64,000 nt of DNA from DASZBX01 sp035943635. GTDB lineage: Bacteria; Actinomycetota; Actinomycetes; Streptomycetales; Catenulisporaceae. Within the stretch, counting starts at the first letter, position 1. The number at the start of each line of letters is the position of its first letter. The stretch spans positions 71,756 through 135,755 of the forward strand of contig DASZBX010000057.1 in assembly GCA_035943635.1 (NCBI GenBank), read 5' to 3'. This document shows positions 24,202 to 33,255 of this stretch, in pieces. The translations under genes were made by a program, and so were the position numbers. The notes beneath the pieces are model-generated. The model was not told the DNA's origin. It worked only from the letters and a program-made list of their open reading frames with translations, and did no database searches.

Positions 24202-25658
24202 CAGGGGCCTTCCAGCTCGGATCTGTTGTTGTTCGCCTTCTGCGTTGCTTCCCGGATGCGTTGCCATCCAGTCTGGTATGCCTCGATCGGGTTGCCGTCC
24301 TGATCCGTCGCACCTTCATACACCGAACTGGGCTGTGGTAGTTGCCAGTCCTCTTCTTCGGTGTCAAAGAACTGCCCGCGGGTGAGCCGTGAAGAGCGAC
24401 GGCCCGACTCCCCGTCTCCACTGTCGCCGCCGCTCGCCCTGCCCATGCCGCCGCCCATGCCACCCATCATCGGCATGCCCGAGGAAGTGCCACGACTGCC
24501 GTCGTCGGTGAGGACACCGGGTGTTTCGGATGTCTCAGAGGAGGATGAGGAACCGGTACCGGCTTGACCGAAGCCCGGAGCGCCGTCGAACGGCTTGACC
24601 GTTACTGTGCCATCGGAGATCCCGGAGCCGGTCCCGAGACCGCGGCTGGTGGCACCGGATCGGATGGTGTCCTCGAACCCGCCCTTCGGGGGAATGGGAG
24701 TGTTGCCAGCGCCGTCAGAGTCTCCAGTGAAGACGCCGACAGACGGGTTGCCAATTGCAGTTCCGGACCCGCCGCCCGGCACGATCCCACTCGGATTGCC
24801 TCCAATGACCGGAGCGGTCGGAACTGTCGGAGCCGTCGGCGGGGGAAAAGAGAGTGTGGGTGCCCCACCCTGCAATGAGGTCGTGCCACCTCCGCTGAGA
24901 GCGATCCCACCCGAACCGGGCGTCGAGATAGGAGCTGATGAACCTGCGCTGCTGCTGCCGTGTACAGCCGGTACATGCACAGACCCAGTCTTCTTGGGCG
25001 AGTTCGTGGGTGTTGGGCCCAGGTTGAACGCTGTGTTGTTGACCTGAGGGCCTGTGTCGATCTGTGGCTGGGCGACCGCGGTGAAGTACGTCTGCGCCGT
25101 GCTATAGGACGAAGCCAGCTCGTTGAGCGCGTCGGCGGCTTGCTGACGAACCTTCAGATTCTGCGTGACAGCGTCCTGGTGCGCCTGGAACGGGTTGAAG
25201 GCAGTGGTAGAACCAGTGAGCGGGGGAGAGGTGAGTGCATTCACCTGCTGATCCGTGAGCAGCGGGACCGGTTTTTCCATCGGAATTCCCTGCGAGGGAT
25301 CCGGTACATTGCCGGGCTGGTGGTTGGGGCCAAGAACCGTCTGGATGAAGGACCCCATCCCGGACGACGTGTAGCTGAGCCCGATCATCACCTGCTGAAT
25401 AGTGTCCGCCGTCGCGGTGTGCAGGTTGGCTGTCGTGGTGAACTTCTCCTGCGCCGCCTGAGCCGCGGCCCCCTGCCAGGCCTGCAGCAACTTATTCTGC
25501 CCGGCCGTAGTACTCGCCGCTGCATTCTGCAGTACCGACTGCGCGGCCGCATACCCCTGGATCTGGCTGTCGATGGCTTTCGGATCCATGCTGGCCGCCA
25601 TCGAGCGCACCCAGGCCACGCCGCCGTTGTTCGCCACATCCGCGGCGGTGTACGTCAT
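24198..25658 (-). CDS. PPE/WXG-like large type VII secretion protein
   Basis: A 486-residue protein. Residues ~1-185 are helical with a WQG turn (AWQGAAAQAAQEKF), the WXG-type signature of ESX substrates, and a second helical hairpin around 155-185. Residues ~210-440 are Gly/Ser/Pro/Thr-rich with tracts such as GGMGGGMG. A more structured acidic end (~440-486) contains EEEDWQLPQPSSVYEG and W residues. The N-terminal helical domain with a long low-complexity tail resembles PPE-like substrates. ATG 25658 follows GGAGGGG. It is coupled to mycosin by a GTGA overlap and follows a small ESX-like gene by 20 bp. Confidence 0.8.
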   Translation of the reverse strand: MTYTAADVANNGGVAWVRSMAASMDPKAIDSQIQGYAAAQSVLQNAAASTTAGQNKLLQAWQGAAAQAAQEKFTTTANLHTATADTIQQVMIGLSYTSSGMGSFIQTVLGPNHQPGNVPDPSQGIPMEKPVPLLTDQQVNALTSPPLTGSTTAFNPFQAHQDAVTQNLKVRQQAADALNELASSYSTAQTYFTAVAQPQIDTGPQVNNTAFNLGPTPTNSPKKTGSVHVPAVHGSSSAGSSAPISTPGSGGIALSGGGTTSLQGGAPTLSFPPPTAPTVPTAPVIGGNPSGIVPGGGSGTAIGNPSVGVFTGDSDGAGNTPIPPKGGFEDTIRSGATSRGLGTGSGISDGTVTVKPFDGAPGFGQAGTGSSSSSETSETPGVLTDDGSRGTSSGMPMMGGMGGGMGRASGGDSGDGESGRRSSRLTRGQFFDTEEEDWQLPQPSSVYEGATDQDGNPIEAYQTGWQRIREATQKANNNRSELEGPW

Positions 25659-25678
25659 CTAGATCCCCTCCGCTCTGG

Positions 25679-26095
25679 TCAGGTGCCGTTGGCAACATTG
25701 GTGATGTGCACGCCGAGGTCAGCCTCGACCTGGGCATACGCCGTGTGGGTCGCGTTCAAGCCGTCGCCGAGGTTCCCGTTCGCCGTGACACACTGCTGGA
25801 TCAGAGCCCAGATCGCTGCCTGAGCCTGCCCGTGCGCATGGTCGGTCGCGGCCGCTTCGGGCAGGCCGGCGAACGGGCCGAAGTTCGACAGGAACACGCT
25901 GCCGTGCTCCGACACGGTCTGCCGGTTGTACGCGGCGGCGTCCTGCCGGCTCATGCTGGACGCGGTCTGGATGTGGAACTGCTGCGCCGAGAGCGGCGCG
26001 GTGGAGCTGGTCGGGTCCAGGTCCTGGGCCTGGAGCTGGTTGATCTGGCCGCGGACCGTCTCCAGGTCGTCCAGGCTCACGTAGAAGCTCGACAT
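25679..26095 (-). CDS. Small helical ESX-like partner protein
   Basis: A 138-residue helical protein beginning MSSFYVSLDDLETVRGQINQ. It is first in the operon with the PPE-like protein and mycosin, the position of PE-type chaperone partners in ESX loci. The C-terminal half (QAAIWALIQQCVTANGNLGDGLNATHTAYAQVEADL) resembles the second helix of WXG-like proteins. There is no signal peptide. A tandem 10-base repeat just upstream contains two GGGGAG ribosome sites, so ATG 26113 is an alternative start adding six residues. Function is inferred from context. Confidence 0.7.
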   Translation of the reverse strand: MSSFYVSLDDLETVRGQINQLQAQDLDPTSSTAPLSAQQFHIQTASSMSRQDAAAYNRQTVSEHGSVFLSNFGPFAGLPEAAATDHAHGQAQAAIWALIQQCVTANGNLGDGLNATHTAYAQVEADLGVHITNVANGT

Positions 26096-26457
26096 CTCCC
26101 CATATCTCCCCATTATCGTCTCGCACGCGTGTCCCACCCCTGACGCCGAGCGGGCACCAGTGCATCAGGGTACACATATCGGCGGCGAGATGCCAGGTTT
26201 GTCGGTGTCGCTGGCGTGTCCTGGCCGCACGTTCTGCGCCGATCTGACGGTCCGTCCGACGCCGGTTCCTGCGCCGACCTGGCGGCCTCGGGGGCGGAGA
26301 AAAATATTCGGCCCAAGTTGCTATTCGTAGCAATCCGATTGCGCTGTGTCTACGAATGCCTCTCGCCTGACGGGTGTCCCACCTCCGTGCCCGGATTCTT
26401 CGCGGAGGTCGGAAGGCCCGGCCGGGCGCTGCCGACCGTCTACGTTGGAAGGGCCCC
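26096..26457. promoter_or_regulatory. Divergent control region with palindrome TTGCTA-ttcg-TAGCAA
   Basis: This 362-bp region separates the type VII operon from the BldN-like sigma gene. It contains the perfect inverted repeat TTGCTA/TAGCAA at 26318-26333 and an overlapping longer repeat ATTCGTAG (26323-26330) with CTACGAAT (26350-26357). The locally AT-rich block AAAAATATT at 26300-26308 is unusual here. No small gene is apparent. Confidence 0.45.
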
Positions 26458-27306
26458 ATGGCGCAGGCAACCGTACTCACTCCGGACCCGGCCGCGACCG
26501 CGGCGGCCACCGGGCCGGAACCGGTCGAGACCTTCGAGACGCTCGAGTCCCTCGAACCCTTCGACGCCTTCGAGGTGTTCGACTCCTTCGGGCCGTTCGA
26601 CCTGCGGGAGCCGGCCGACTCGGTCGACCCGCCGCGCTTCCCTCCGCAAAGGCCGCACACATCGCACCCGCCGATCCCCGCCATCCCCGCCCCGCGCTCG
26701 CTCAACTCGGCGCGCAGCACGGCGAAGTACGACCACCAGAACCCCCCGTCCGACATCCCCGCGCTCGTCGCCCGCGCGCGCAGCGGCGACGCGGAGGCCT
26801 TCGGCGAGATCTACGGACTCTACGCGGACTCGGTCTACCGCTACATCTACCGCCGCGTCTCGCACCGCCAACTGGCCGAGGACCTGTGCAGTGAGACGTT
26901 TCTGCGCGCCCTGCGGCGGATCTCGTCCTTCGCCTGGCAGGGGCGCGACATCATCGCGTGGCTGCAGACCATCGCGCGCAACCTGGTGATCGACCACTAC
27001 AAATCGGCGGTGCGCCGGGCCGAGACGCCCACGGACGAGTTCGACGACACCGAGGTGTGCAAGGACGGCCCGGAGGAGGCGCTGCTGACCGCGCTCGCCC
27101 AGCGGTCGCTGTACGACGCGATGGAGCGGCTGGTGCCGGCGCAGCGGCAGTGCGTCACGCTGCGGCTGCTCGACGGGCACTCGGTCGACGAGACGGCGCA
27201 CATCATGGGCCGCACCCGCGGCGCGATCACGACGCTGCAGTTCCGGGCGTTGCGCGCGCTGGAGCGTGTGTTGCGTGAGCAGGAGGGGGCGCCCGCGGCG
27301 GTATAA
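26458..27306 (+). CDS. BldN-like ECF sigma factor with acidic/aromatic N-terminal extension
   Basis: A 282-residue sigma factor. From residue ~100 it closely resembles Streptomyces BldN: SVYRYIYRRV, LCSETFLRALRRISSF, WQGRDIIAWLQTIARNLVIDHYKS in region 2 and QRQCVTLRLLDGHSVDETAHIMGR in region 4. BldN directs early aerial-development genes and is made as a proprotein with an N-terminal extension. Here the ~100-residue extension differs and contains an F/E/D-rich near-periodic stretch (about residues 22-47), then a Pro-rich segment. ATG 26458 has GGAAGG upstream. It is divergent from a type VII operon and ends in a strong bidirectional terminator. It may be a BldN paralogue rather than BldN itself. 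Confidence 0.85.
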   Translation: MAQATVLTPDPAATAAATGPEPVETFETLESLEPFDAFEVFDSFGPFDLREPADSVDPPRFPPQRPHTSHPPIPAIPAPRSLNSARSTAKYDHQNPPSDIPALVARARSGDAEAFGEIYGLYADSVYRYIYRRVSHRQLAEDLCSETFLRALRRISSFAWQGRDIIAWLQTIARNLVIDHYKSAVRRAETPTDEFDDTEVCKDGPEEALLTALAQRSLYDAMERLVPAQRQCVTLRLLDGHSVDETAHIMGRTRGAITTLQFRALRALERVLREQEGAPAAV

Positions 27307-27337
27307 CCTGCGCACCCGAACGGTGCCCGGAAAACGA

Positions 27338-27372
27338 AGCGTCCCCCGGCTGACGTTCGGCCGGGGGACGCT
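27338..27372. terminator. Bidirectional terminator between sigma factor and GH92 genes
   Basis: A perfect 13-bp stem (27338-27350 with 27360-27372) with a 9-nt loop lies between the convergent genes and can serve both strands. Confidence 0.75.
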
Positions 27373-27406
27373 CGGTCTTGCTAGGCGATCTGACTACCGC
27401 CCCTCA

Positions 27407-30400
27407 TCAGGAGGGCAGGTTCCACTTCTGGGCGCTGGAACCGTTGCAGGCGTACAGCTGCACCTGGGTTCCCGCGGTGGTGCTGGAGGCCGGGTCGTCC
27501 AGGCACAGGCCCGACTGCGGGTTGATCAGCTGGCCGCTCGTGGTGGCCCGCCACTGCTGCGAACCGGACTGGTTGCAGCCGTAGAGCTGGACCAGCGTGC
27601 CGTTCGTGGTGCCGCCGTTGCTGACGTCCAGGCAGCTGCCCAGGATCTGGAGGCTGCCGTCGGGCTCCACGGTCCAGCTCTGGGCGGCCGAGCCGTTGCA
27701 GCCCCAGATCTGGATCTTGGTGCCGTTGGCGGTGGCCGCGGCGTTGTCGTCCAGGCACAGGTTGCCGCCCACTCCGGCGGTGACCGCACCGGTCCGGGCG
27801 GCCGGGGCGGCCGGCAGGGTCCAGTTCTGGGCGGCGGTGCCGTTGCAGGTGTACAGCTCCAGTGCGGTGCCCTGGGTGGTGCTGGCGGCCGGGTCGTCGA
27901 GGCAGGAGCCCGACTCCGGGTTGACCAGCGAGCCGTTGGCGCCGATCTTCCACTGCTGGGCACCGGTGCCGTTGCAGTTGTACAGGTCGATCGCGGTGCC
28001 GTTGGCGGTGCCGCTGGTCTTGACGTCCAGGCACTTGCCCAGGGTCCGGATGGTGCCGTCGGTCGCGATCGTCCAGGCCTGGGCGGCCGAGCCGTTGCAG
28101 CCCCAGATCTGGATGGTGGTGCCGTCGGTGTCCGAGGACTGTGCGTCGTCCATGCACAGGCTGGTGCCGACGCCGGCGCCGATCTGGCCGATCCGCGGGG
28201 ACGGCGGCGCGGCCACGTTGCCGTTGTACGAGGGCGGGGCCTGGTTGGCGGCGGCGGCCCAGCCGGTGTTGGCGGTGGTGCCCAGGGTGTAGTTCAGGGT
28301 GCCGCCGCTGGTGATGGCCGAGGTGGGGGCGTAGGCGTTGTTCCAAGCCGCGCCGTTCCAGGTGGCCGATTGGACGTACGGGGCGTTGTCCGCCGCGCCG
28401 TTGCCGTTGATCGTCAGGGTGTTGCCGGAGGGCAGGGTGACGACGGCCTGGGTGAACAGCGGCGAGCCGAGCGCCAGGTCCGCGGTGCCGGGGGTCTCCG
28501 GGTACATGCCCAGGGCGGACCAGACGAACCAGGAGCTCATCTCGCCCAGGTCGTCGTTGCCGTCGGCCAGGCCGCTCGGGGCGTCGGTCCAGATCTGGTC
28601 CTGGATCGCCCGGACGGTGCCCTGGGTCTGGTAGGGCTCACCGGTGTAGTCGTATTCCCACGGCAGTTCGATGCTGGGCTCGTTGCCGACCCAGGCGTAG
28701 CCGTTGGCGCCGGTGAAGCTGCGCAGCGTGGTGCCGAGGTACTGGTTCATCGCGGTGTTGCCGCCCTTGGCCTGGGCCAGGCCCGCGATGTCGAACGGCA
28801 CCATGCCGGTGTAGATCCACGAGGTGGCCTCGACCATGTCGTTGCCGCTGGTCGGGTCGAAACCGGTGTCCCAGTCGCCGTTCGCGTCCCGGGGCTGGAC
28901 GAAGCCGCTGTTCGGGTCGAGCACGTTGCGCCATTCCTGCGCCCGGTTGGCGAAGGTGGACTGGTCGTTCGCGTCGCCGAGGGCCCCGGCGTATGCGGAC
29001 AGGGCGAAGTCGGCGGTGTTGTACTCGAGCGTGGTGGACACCGGGCCGTAGAAGTTGCAGCAGCCGAAGGTGCCGTTGTGCGGCATGTAGCCGGGCGCGG
29101 CCAGGTAGTTCAGGCCCGGGCGGACGTTGCCGGTGTTCGTCGCCTCGGCGATCATGTCGGTCAGCGCGGTCGAGGTGTTGAAGTTGCGCGCCCCGAACGC
29201 GTAGTAGTCCGCGAGGATCGCGTCGGCCGGGTCGCCGACCATCACGTAGGTCTCGCCGTTGTCCTCAGACCACTTGGGGAAGATGCCGGTCTGAGCGTAG
29301 TCGTCCACCATGGACTGCGCCGTGTCCGACGCGGCGGTCGGGTCGAGCAGGCCTTCGAGCTGCGCCTGCGACCGGTAGATGTCCCAGCCGGAGAAGTTCC
29401 CGTACGCGGCGCCGTGGCCGGAGTCGACCGTGTGCACCTTGCCGTCGAAGCCCGGGTACTGGCCGTTGACGTCGCTGATCACGTTCGGGTGCAGCAGCGA
29501 GTGGTACAGCGCGGTGTAGTACTCGGCCTGCTGGGCGGCGGTGCCGCCGGAGATCGCGGCCCGGTTGAGCACGGAGTTCCACGAGCTCTGCGCGGCGCTC
29601 TCGGTGGTGGAGAAGTTCCAGTTCGGGTTCTCGGTGTTCCGGTTGTTCACCGCGTTGGCGATGGACACGTAGGACACGCCGACCTTGGCCAGCACGGTCT
29701 GGTTGCTGGTGGTGTTGAAGGTGACGTACCCGTTGTTCGCGGAGGTCTGCGGGGTGACCGCGTTGGGCTTGGCCGCGGTCGACGGCGTGGTGCCGTGCAG
29801 GACCGGCTTGTTGGGCGTCTCCGGCGCGGTCGAGGACGCGGCGCCGGTGCTGGCCGGCTTGAGCGTGGCCGGGACGGCGGCGGTGCCGTTGGTGGCGAAG
29901 GACTGGTTGAACACCATGTCGAAGTACACGGTGTAGGTGTTGCCGCCGCCGCAGAAGTTGCCGCTGGTGACCTGGCCGCTGACCTCGGTGTTGCTCACGA
30001 CGTTGAACTGGGTGTTCGAGTCGCCGTTCTGGCTGCTGTTGAGCTTGAAGACCAGGTTGGCCTGGGTGGTCGACGGGAAGGTGAAGCTGGCCATCCCGCT
30101 GTGCGTGGTGGCGGTCAGCTGCGTGGTGACCCCGTTGTTCAGGGCGACCTTGTAGTAGCCGGCCGAGGCGGACTCGTTCGAGTGCGAGAACGCGTCGGTC
30201 GCGCTGGTGCTGACCGCGCCGACGGTCGGCAGCACCGGGATGTCGCCGGCCGCGCCGCAGCCCGGGCCCGAAATGTGGGTCAGGCTGAAGCCGGTGATCG
30301 ACGAGTCGTTGTACTCGTAGCCGCCGCCGGAGGGCCGGGACGGGGTGTCCGGGCTCCACTGCACCATGCCGAAGGGCACGTCGGCGCCGGGGAAGTCGTC

Positions 30401-30670
30401 GGCCTGGTTGGTGGTGCCGATGAACGGGTTGACCAGCGCGGCCGGGTTGGTCACCAGCGCGGCGGTGGCGGTGGCCGCGCCGACCCCGGTGGCGGCCTGG
30501 GCCGGCAGGGCCAGCGAACAGATCATCGCGGCGCTGGTGCCGACGCCGAGCAGCGCGGTCAGCTGCCGGGCCCGGCGGGCCCTGGGCTGCGCGGACGGCG
30601 GGAGCGCCGCCGACTGCTCGGGTCGTCGCCGCGCGGTGCGCCGGGGCACACCTGTGGACGGGTTTCTCAT
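27407..30670 (-). CDS. Secreted GH92 alpha-mannosidase with two ricin-type lectin domains
   Basis: A 1087-residue exported enzyme. The long signal ends at AQAATG near residue 61. Residues ~75-790 are a GH92 alpha-mannosidase: FIGTTNQADDFPGADVPFGM, GYEYNDSSITGFSLTHISGPGC and the GCCNFYG region. GH92 enzymes are calcium-dependent exo-alpha-mannosidases acting on N-glycans or mannan. Residues ~815-945 and ~955-1087 are two ricin-type trefoils with repeated CLDD and Q-x-W motifs that would hold the enzyme on its substrate. ATG 30670 follows ACAGGAGGCGG. The promoter and operator are like those of the GH130 gene. Confidence 0.9.
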   Translation of the reverse strand: MRNPSTGVPRRTARRRPEQSAALPPSAQPRARRARQLTALLGVGTSAAMICSLALPAQAATGVGAATATAALVTNPAALVNPFIGTTNQADDFPGADVPFGMVQWSPDTPSRPSGGGYEYNDSSITGFSLTHISGPGCGAAGDIPVLPTVGAVSTSATDAFSHSNESASAGYYKVALNNGVTTQLTATTHSGMASFTFPSTTQANLVFKLNSSQNGDSNTQFNVVSNTEVSGQVTSGNFCGGGNTYTVYFDMVFNQSFATNGTAAVPATLKPASTGAASSTAPETPNKPVLHGTTPSTAAKPNAVTPQTSANNGYVTFNTTSNQTVLAKVGVSYVSIANAVNNRNTENPNWNFSTTESAAQSSWNSVLNRAAISGGTAAQQAEYYTALYHSLLHPNVISDVNGQYPGFDGKVHTVDSGHGAAYGNFSGWDIYRSQAQLEGLLDPTAASDTAQSMVDDYAQTGIFPKWSEDNGETYVMVGDPADAILADYYAFGARNFNTSTALTDMIAEATNTGNVRPGLNYLAAPGYMPHNGTFGCCNFYGPVSTTLEYNTADFALSAYAGALGDANDQSTFANRAQEWRNVLDPNSGFVQPRDANGDWDTGFDPTSGNDMVEATSWIYTGMVPFDIAGLAQAKGGNTAMNQYLGTTLRSFTGANGYAWVGNEPSIELPWEYDYTGEPYQTQGTVRAIQDQIWTDAPSGLADGNDDLGEMSSWFVWSALGMYPETPGTADLALGSPLFTQAVVTLPSGNTLTINGNGAADNAPYVQSATWNGAAWNNAYAPTSAITSGGTLNYTLGTTANTGWAAAANQAPPSYNGNVAAPPSPRIGQIGAGVGTSLCMDDAQSSDTDGTTIQIWGCNGSAAQAWTIATDGTIRTLGKCLDVKTSGTANGTAIDLYNCNGTGAQQWKIGANGSLVNPESGSCLDDPAASTTQGTALELYTCNGTAAQNWTLPAAPAARTGAVTAGVGGNLCLDDNAAATANGTKIQIWGCNGSAAQSWTVEPDGSLQILGSCLDVSNGGTTNGTLVQLYGCNQSGSQQWRATTSGQLINPQSGLCLDDPASSTTAGTQVQLYACNGSSAQKWNLPS

Positions 30671-30744
30671 CTAGCCGCCTCCTGTGAAAAGCGCTCGGTC
30701 AGTCTGGAAGCACCTCGGGGGCGGAGCGGATCCCGACCTGACAA

Positions 30745-30756
30745 GACAACGTTGTC
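30745..30756. promoter_or_regulatory. Operator GACAACGTTGTC upstream of GH92
   Basis: Identical 12-bp palindrome to that at 19701-19712, placed 18 bp downstream of the GH92 -10 box, where a bound repressor would block transcription. Confidence 0.6.
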
Positions 30757-30774
30757 ATGCTTCCTTCCGAGGGT

Positions 30775-30803
30775 ATTGATGCACTGGTGACCAATGCTGT
30801 CAA
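30775..30803 (-). promoter_or_regulatory. Promoter of the GH92 gene
   Basis: A consensus -35 TTGACA (30803-30798) is followed after 17 bp by ATCAAT (30780-30775) on the minus strand; the -10 is weak. Confidence 0.45.
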
Positions 30804-31526
30804 GAGCCGGTAGGGGGCAGCGGGGTGGTAGAGCCTTGATGCTCTGGAAGGGCTTGGCGGAGCGGCTTTTCGGGCCTTTGGCACAGCTCTGATCTGCGGT
30901 GACGCACTCGGCGGGCCCGGCTGCGGCGGTGACGTCGATCACGGCTGCGCGCGTGCTCGGTCATGACCCGGCCATGCGGCGTAGCCGTGCGGCGGGTTCG
31001 CGCGGGCATGTTCGATCGTGGTGGAAACCTTGGGATCCGTCGGGAAGCCGGCGCCGCGCGCCGAGCGGAACGCGCGCCCGCCGGGCGGCACGGCCCTGAT
31101 GTACGGCCCGGCCCCGATCCCCTTACGCAACACACCGCAGCAGGCCATCGGTGGCGGGCGCCCCGACGTCGCAGCTTACGGACGGTCGTCGCGCACGTCG
31201 GCCCACGAAGCAAGCCACAACGGCCGACACGGCGCGCCGACCCGACTCCGCCGGAGTCGAACATGCGATCTTGGCGGATCGCGGACCGGGTTTCGCCGTT
31301 CCGACGCCCGGCCGAAACATGCGGGCAAAGTTTCCGCCAAGAATCCCTTCGCCGACTACGGCGAGGTTACCCGTTCCGCACGAATCCACGACGTTCCCGA
31401 CATTCCGCGGCCGCGCGCGAAGATCGCCGGAAACTGCTCGGCCCGACGTGTCCATTCCGGGCCGGGTCCGTTCGTCCTTACCATGGAGACCGGCGAGAGG
31501 CGCCGGTCCGGAACCGAGGAGCAGCC
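30804..31526. other. 720-bp region without a convincing gene
   Basis: All long frames here are Arg/Pro-rich shadows without family resemblance. Third-position bias is absent and AT content rises towards 31300. A 9-bp inverted repeat CTTGGCGGA (31270-31278) with TCCGCCAAG (31333-31341) is the only notable structure. Promoters for the YCII gene presumably lie near the right end. Confidence 0.4.
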
Positions 31527-31871
31527 ATGCCCACCTACATCGCCTTCAGCTACACCCCGGACAACGACTGGAGCGACCCGAAGTACGCCCAGGAGGCCAA
31601 GGACTACAACGAGTTCGGCGAAGCCGCCGCAGCCGTGCTGCGCGGCGGGAACGCCCTGTACCCCACCGCCACCGCGACCACCGTGCGGGTGCGCGGCGGC
31701 AAGGGCGGCGAGGTGCTCACCAGCGACGGCCCGTACGCCGAGACCAAGGAGGCGCTGACCGGCTACTACCTCCTGGAGTGCGCCGACCTCGAAGCGGCGG
31801 TCGCGGTCGCGGCGCAGATCCCGGCGGCCTGGGGCGGGGCCGTCGAGATCCGCCCGGTGATCGAGTTCTGA
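31527..31871 (+). CDS. YCII/DGPF-domain protein
   Basis: A 114-residue protein of the YCII family with the SDGPYAETKEALTGYYLLEC motif that gives DGPF domains their name. These small ferredoxin-like proteins are regularly encoded next to ECF42-type sigma factors, as here: the sigma gene begins about 20 bases after this stop. Their role is unknown; they may act in the same signalling route or as small enzymes. ATG 31527 follows CGAGGAGCAG. Confidence 0.88.
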   Translation: MPTYIAFSYTPDNDWSDPKYAQEAKDYNEFGEAAAAVLRGGNALYPTATATTVRVRGGKGGEVLTSDGPYAETKEALTGYYLLECADLEAAVAVAAQIPAAWGGAVEIRPVIEF

Positions 31872-31891
31872 CCCCGGACCCGGCACCGGAC

Positions 31892-33130
31892 GTGGCGACG
31901 GCCGGCGACGCGGCGGCGCGGCTGGTACGCGAGGAGGGCGCTCGGGTACTGGCCACGCTGATCCGCGTCACCGGCGACATCGACCTGGCCCAGGACGCCG
32001 TGCAGGACGCCGTCGTGCGGGCGCTGGAACGCTGGCCGCACGACGGCGTGCCGGACAACCCGCGCGGCTGGCTGCTGGTGACCGCGCGCAACCGGGCCGT
32101 GGACCTGATCCGCCGCGAGTCGCGGCGGGCCGGCAAGCAGGCGCAGGCGACGGCGTTCCCGGACCAGGGCGAGGCCGAGGCCGAGGAGCCGCAGAGCGTG
32201 CGCGACGACATGCTCCGGCTGGTCTTCACCTGCTGCCACCCCTTCCTGGCCGCCGACGCCCAGGTGGCGCTCGCCCTGCGCACCCTCGGCGGGCTGTCCA
32301 CCGCGCAGGTCGCCCGCGCCCTGGTCGTGCCCGAGGCCACCATGGCCAAGCGGCTGACCAGGGCGAAGCAGAAGATCGCGCGGGCCGGGATCCCGTACCG
32401 GGTGGCGGCCGAGGCCGAACTGCCGCAACGGCTGACCGGGGTCGCGGCCACGGTCTACCTGATCTTCAACGAGGGCTACGCCGCCGGGGCGGGCGAGGAC
32501 CTGGTCCGGGCCGACCTGACCGCCGAGGCGATCCGGCTGGCCCGGCTGCTGGCCGGCCTGATGCCCGAGGAGCCGACCGTGCTCGGCCTGCTCGCCCTGC
32601 TGCTGCTCCACGACGCCCGGCGCCCGGCCCGGGTCGACGAGCAGGGCCGGCTGGTGCTGCTGGCCGACCAGGACCGTGCCCGGTGGGACAAGGAGGCGAT
32701 CCGCGAGGGGGTCGAACTGGTCGGCGCCGCCCTGCGCCGCAGCCCCGACCGGCCGGACGCGTACGCCGTGCAGGCCGCGATCGCCGCCTGCCACGGCCTG
32801 GCCGGGGCCTACTCCGAAACCCAGTGGGACGCGGTCGTCTCGTGGTACGACGTGCTGCTGACCGTGCAGGACACCCCGGTGGTCCGGCTCAACCGCGCGG
32901 TCGCGGTGGCCGAACGCGACGGCCCGGCCGCCGGACTCGCCCTCGTGGACCAGATCGAAGGACTGTCCGCGTATCCGTGGTGGTACGCGAGCCGCGCGGA
33001 ACTGTTGCAGCGCACCGGAAACACCGAAGCGGCGTTGGCCGCGTATCAGGAGGCGCTCGCCTTCACGCTCAGCCGCCCGCAGACCGAGCACCTCCGCCGC
33101 CGGGTGGCCGAGCTGGGCGGCGAGAAGTAG
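31892..33130 (+). CDS. ECF sigma factor of the YCII-associated (ECF42-like) group with C-terminal TPR-like domain
   Basis: A 412-residue protein. Residues ~1-165 contain ECF regions 2 (DAVQDAVVRALERW, PRGWLLVTARNRAVDLIRR) and 4 (LSTAQVARALVVPEATMAKRLTRAK). The remaining ~240 residues are the helical DUF6596/TPR-like extension typical of this group (VYLIFNEGY, WYDVLLTVQDTPVVRLNRAVA, RAELLQRTGNTEAALAAYQEAL). The extension takes the place of a separate anti-sigma factor. GTG 31892 is chosen by alignment; a CTG overlapping the YCII stop is possible but would be unusual. It forms an operon with the YCII gene. Confidence 0.88.
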   Translation: MATAGDAAARLVREEGARVLATLIRVTGDIDLAQDAVQDAVVRALERWPHDGVPDNPRGWLLVTARNRAVDLIRRESRRAGKQAQATAFPDQGEAEAEEPQSVRDDMLRLVFTCCHPFLAADAQVALALRTLGGLSTAQVARALVVPEATMAKRLTRAKQKIARAGIPYRVAAEAELPQRLTGVAATVYLIFNEGYAAGAGEDLVRADLTAEAIRLARLLAGLMPEEPTVLGLLALLLLHDARRPARVDEQGRLVLLADQDRARWDKEAIREGVELVGAALRRSPDRPDAYAVQAAIAACHGLAGAYSETQWDAVVSWYDVLLTVQDTPVVRLNRAVAVAERDGPAAGLALVDQIEGLSAYPWWYASRAELLQRTGNTEAALAAYQEALAFTLSRPQTEHLRRRVAELGGEK

Positions 33131-33255
33131 GCAAGTCAGGACTTCCGGCGAATGCGGCCCGTATTGCCCTCGGAAATGGGCGCTGATACGGTGAGCGGCG
33201 GTTCGAGTATCCCGGGTGAGTTTCCGGCCCGGCCACACGGGGAGTGGGAGGGGCT

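Noticed and set aside
27266..30790. A 1174-codon plus-strand frame opposite GH92
   Set aside because: Antisense shadow of a strongly biased gene; Val/Gly/Arg-rich with no domain.
31868..31870. CTG start for the ECF42-like gene overlapping the YCII stop
   Set aside because: CTG starts are rare and GTG 31892 matches the usual N-terminus of the family.
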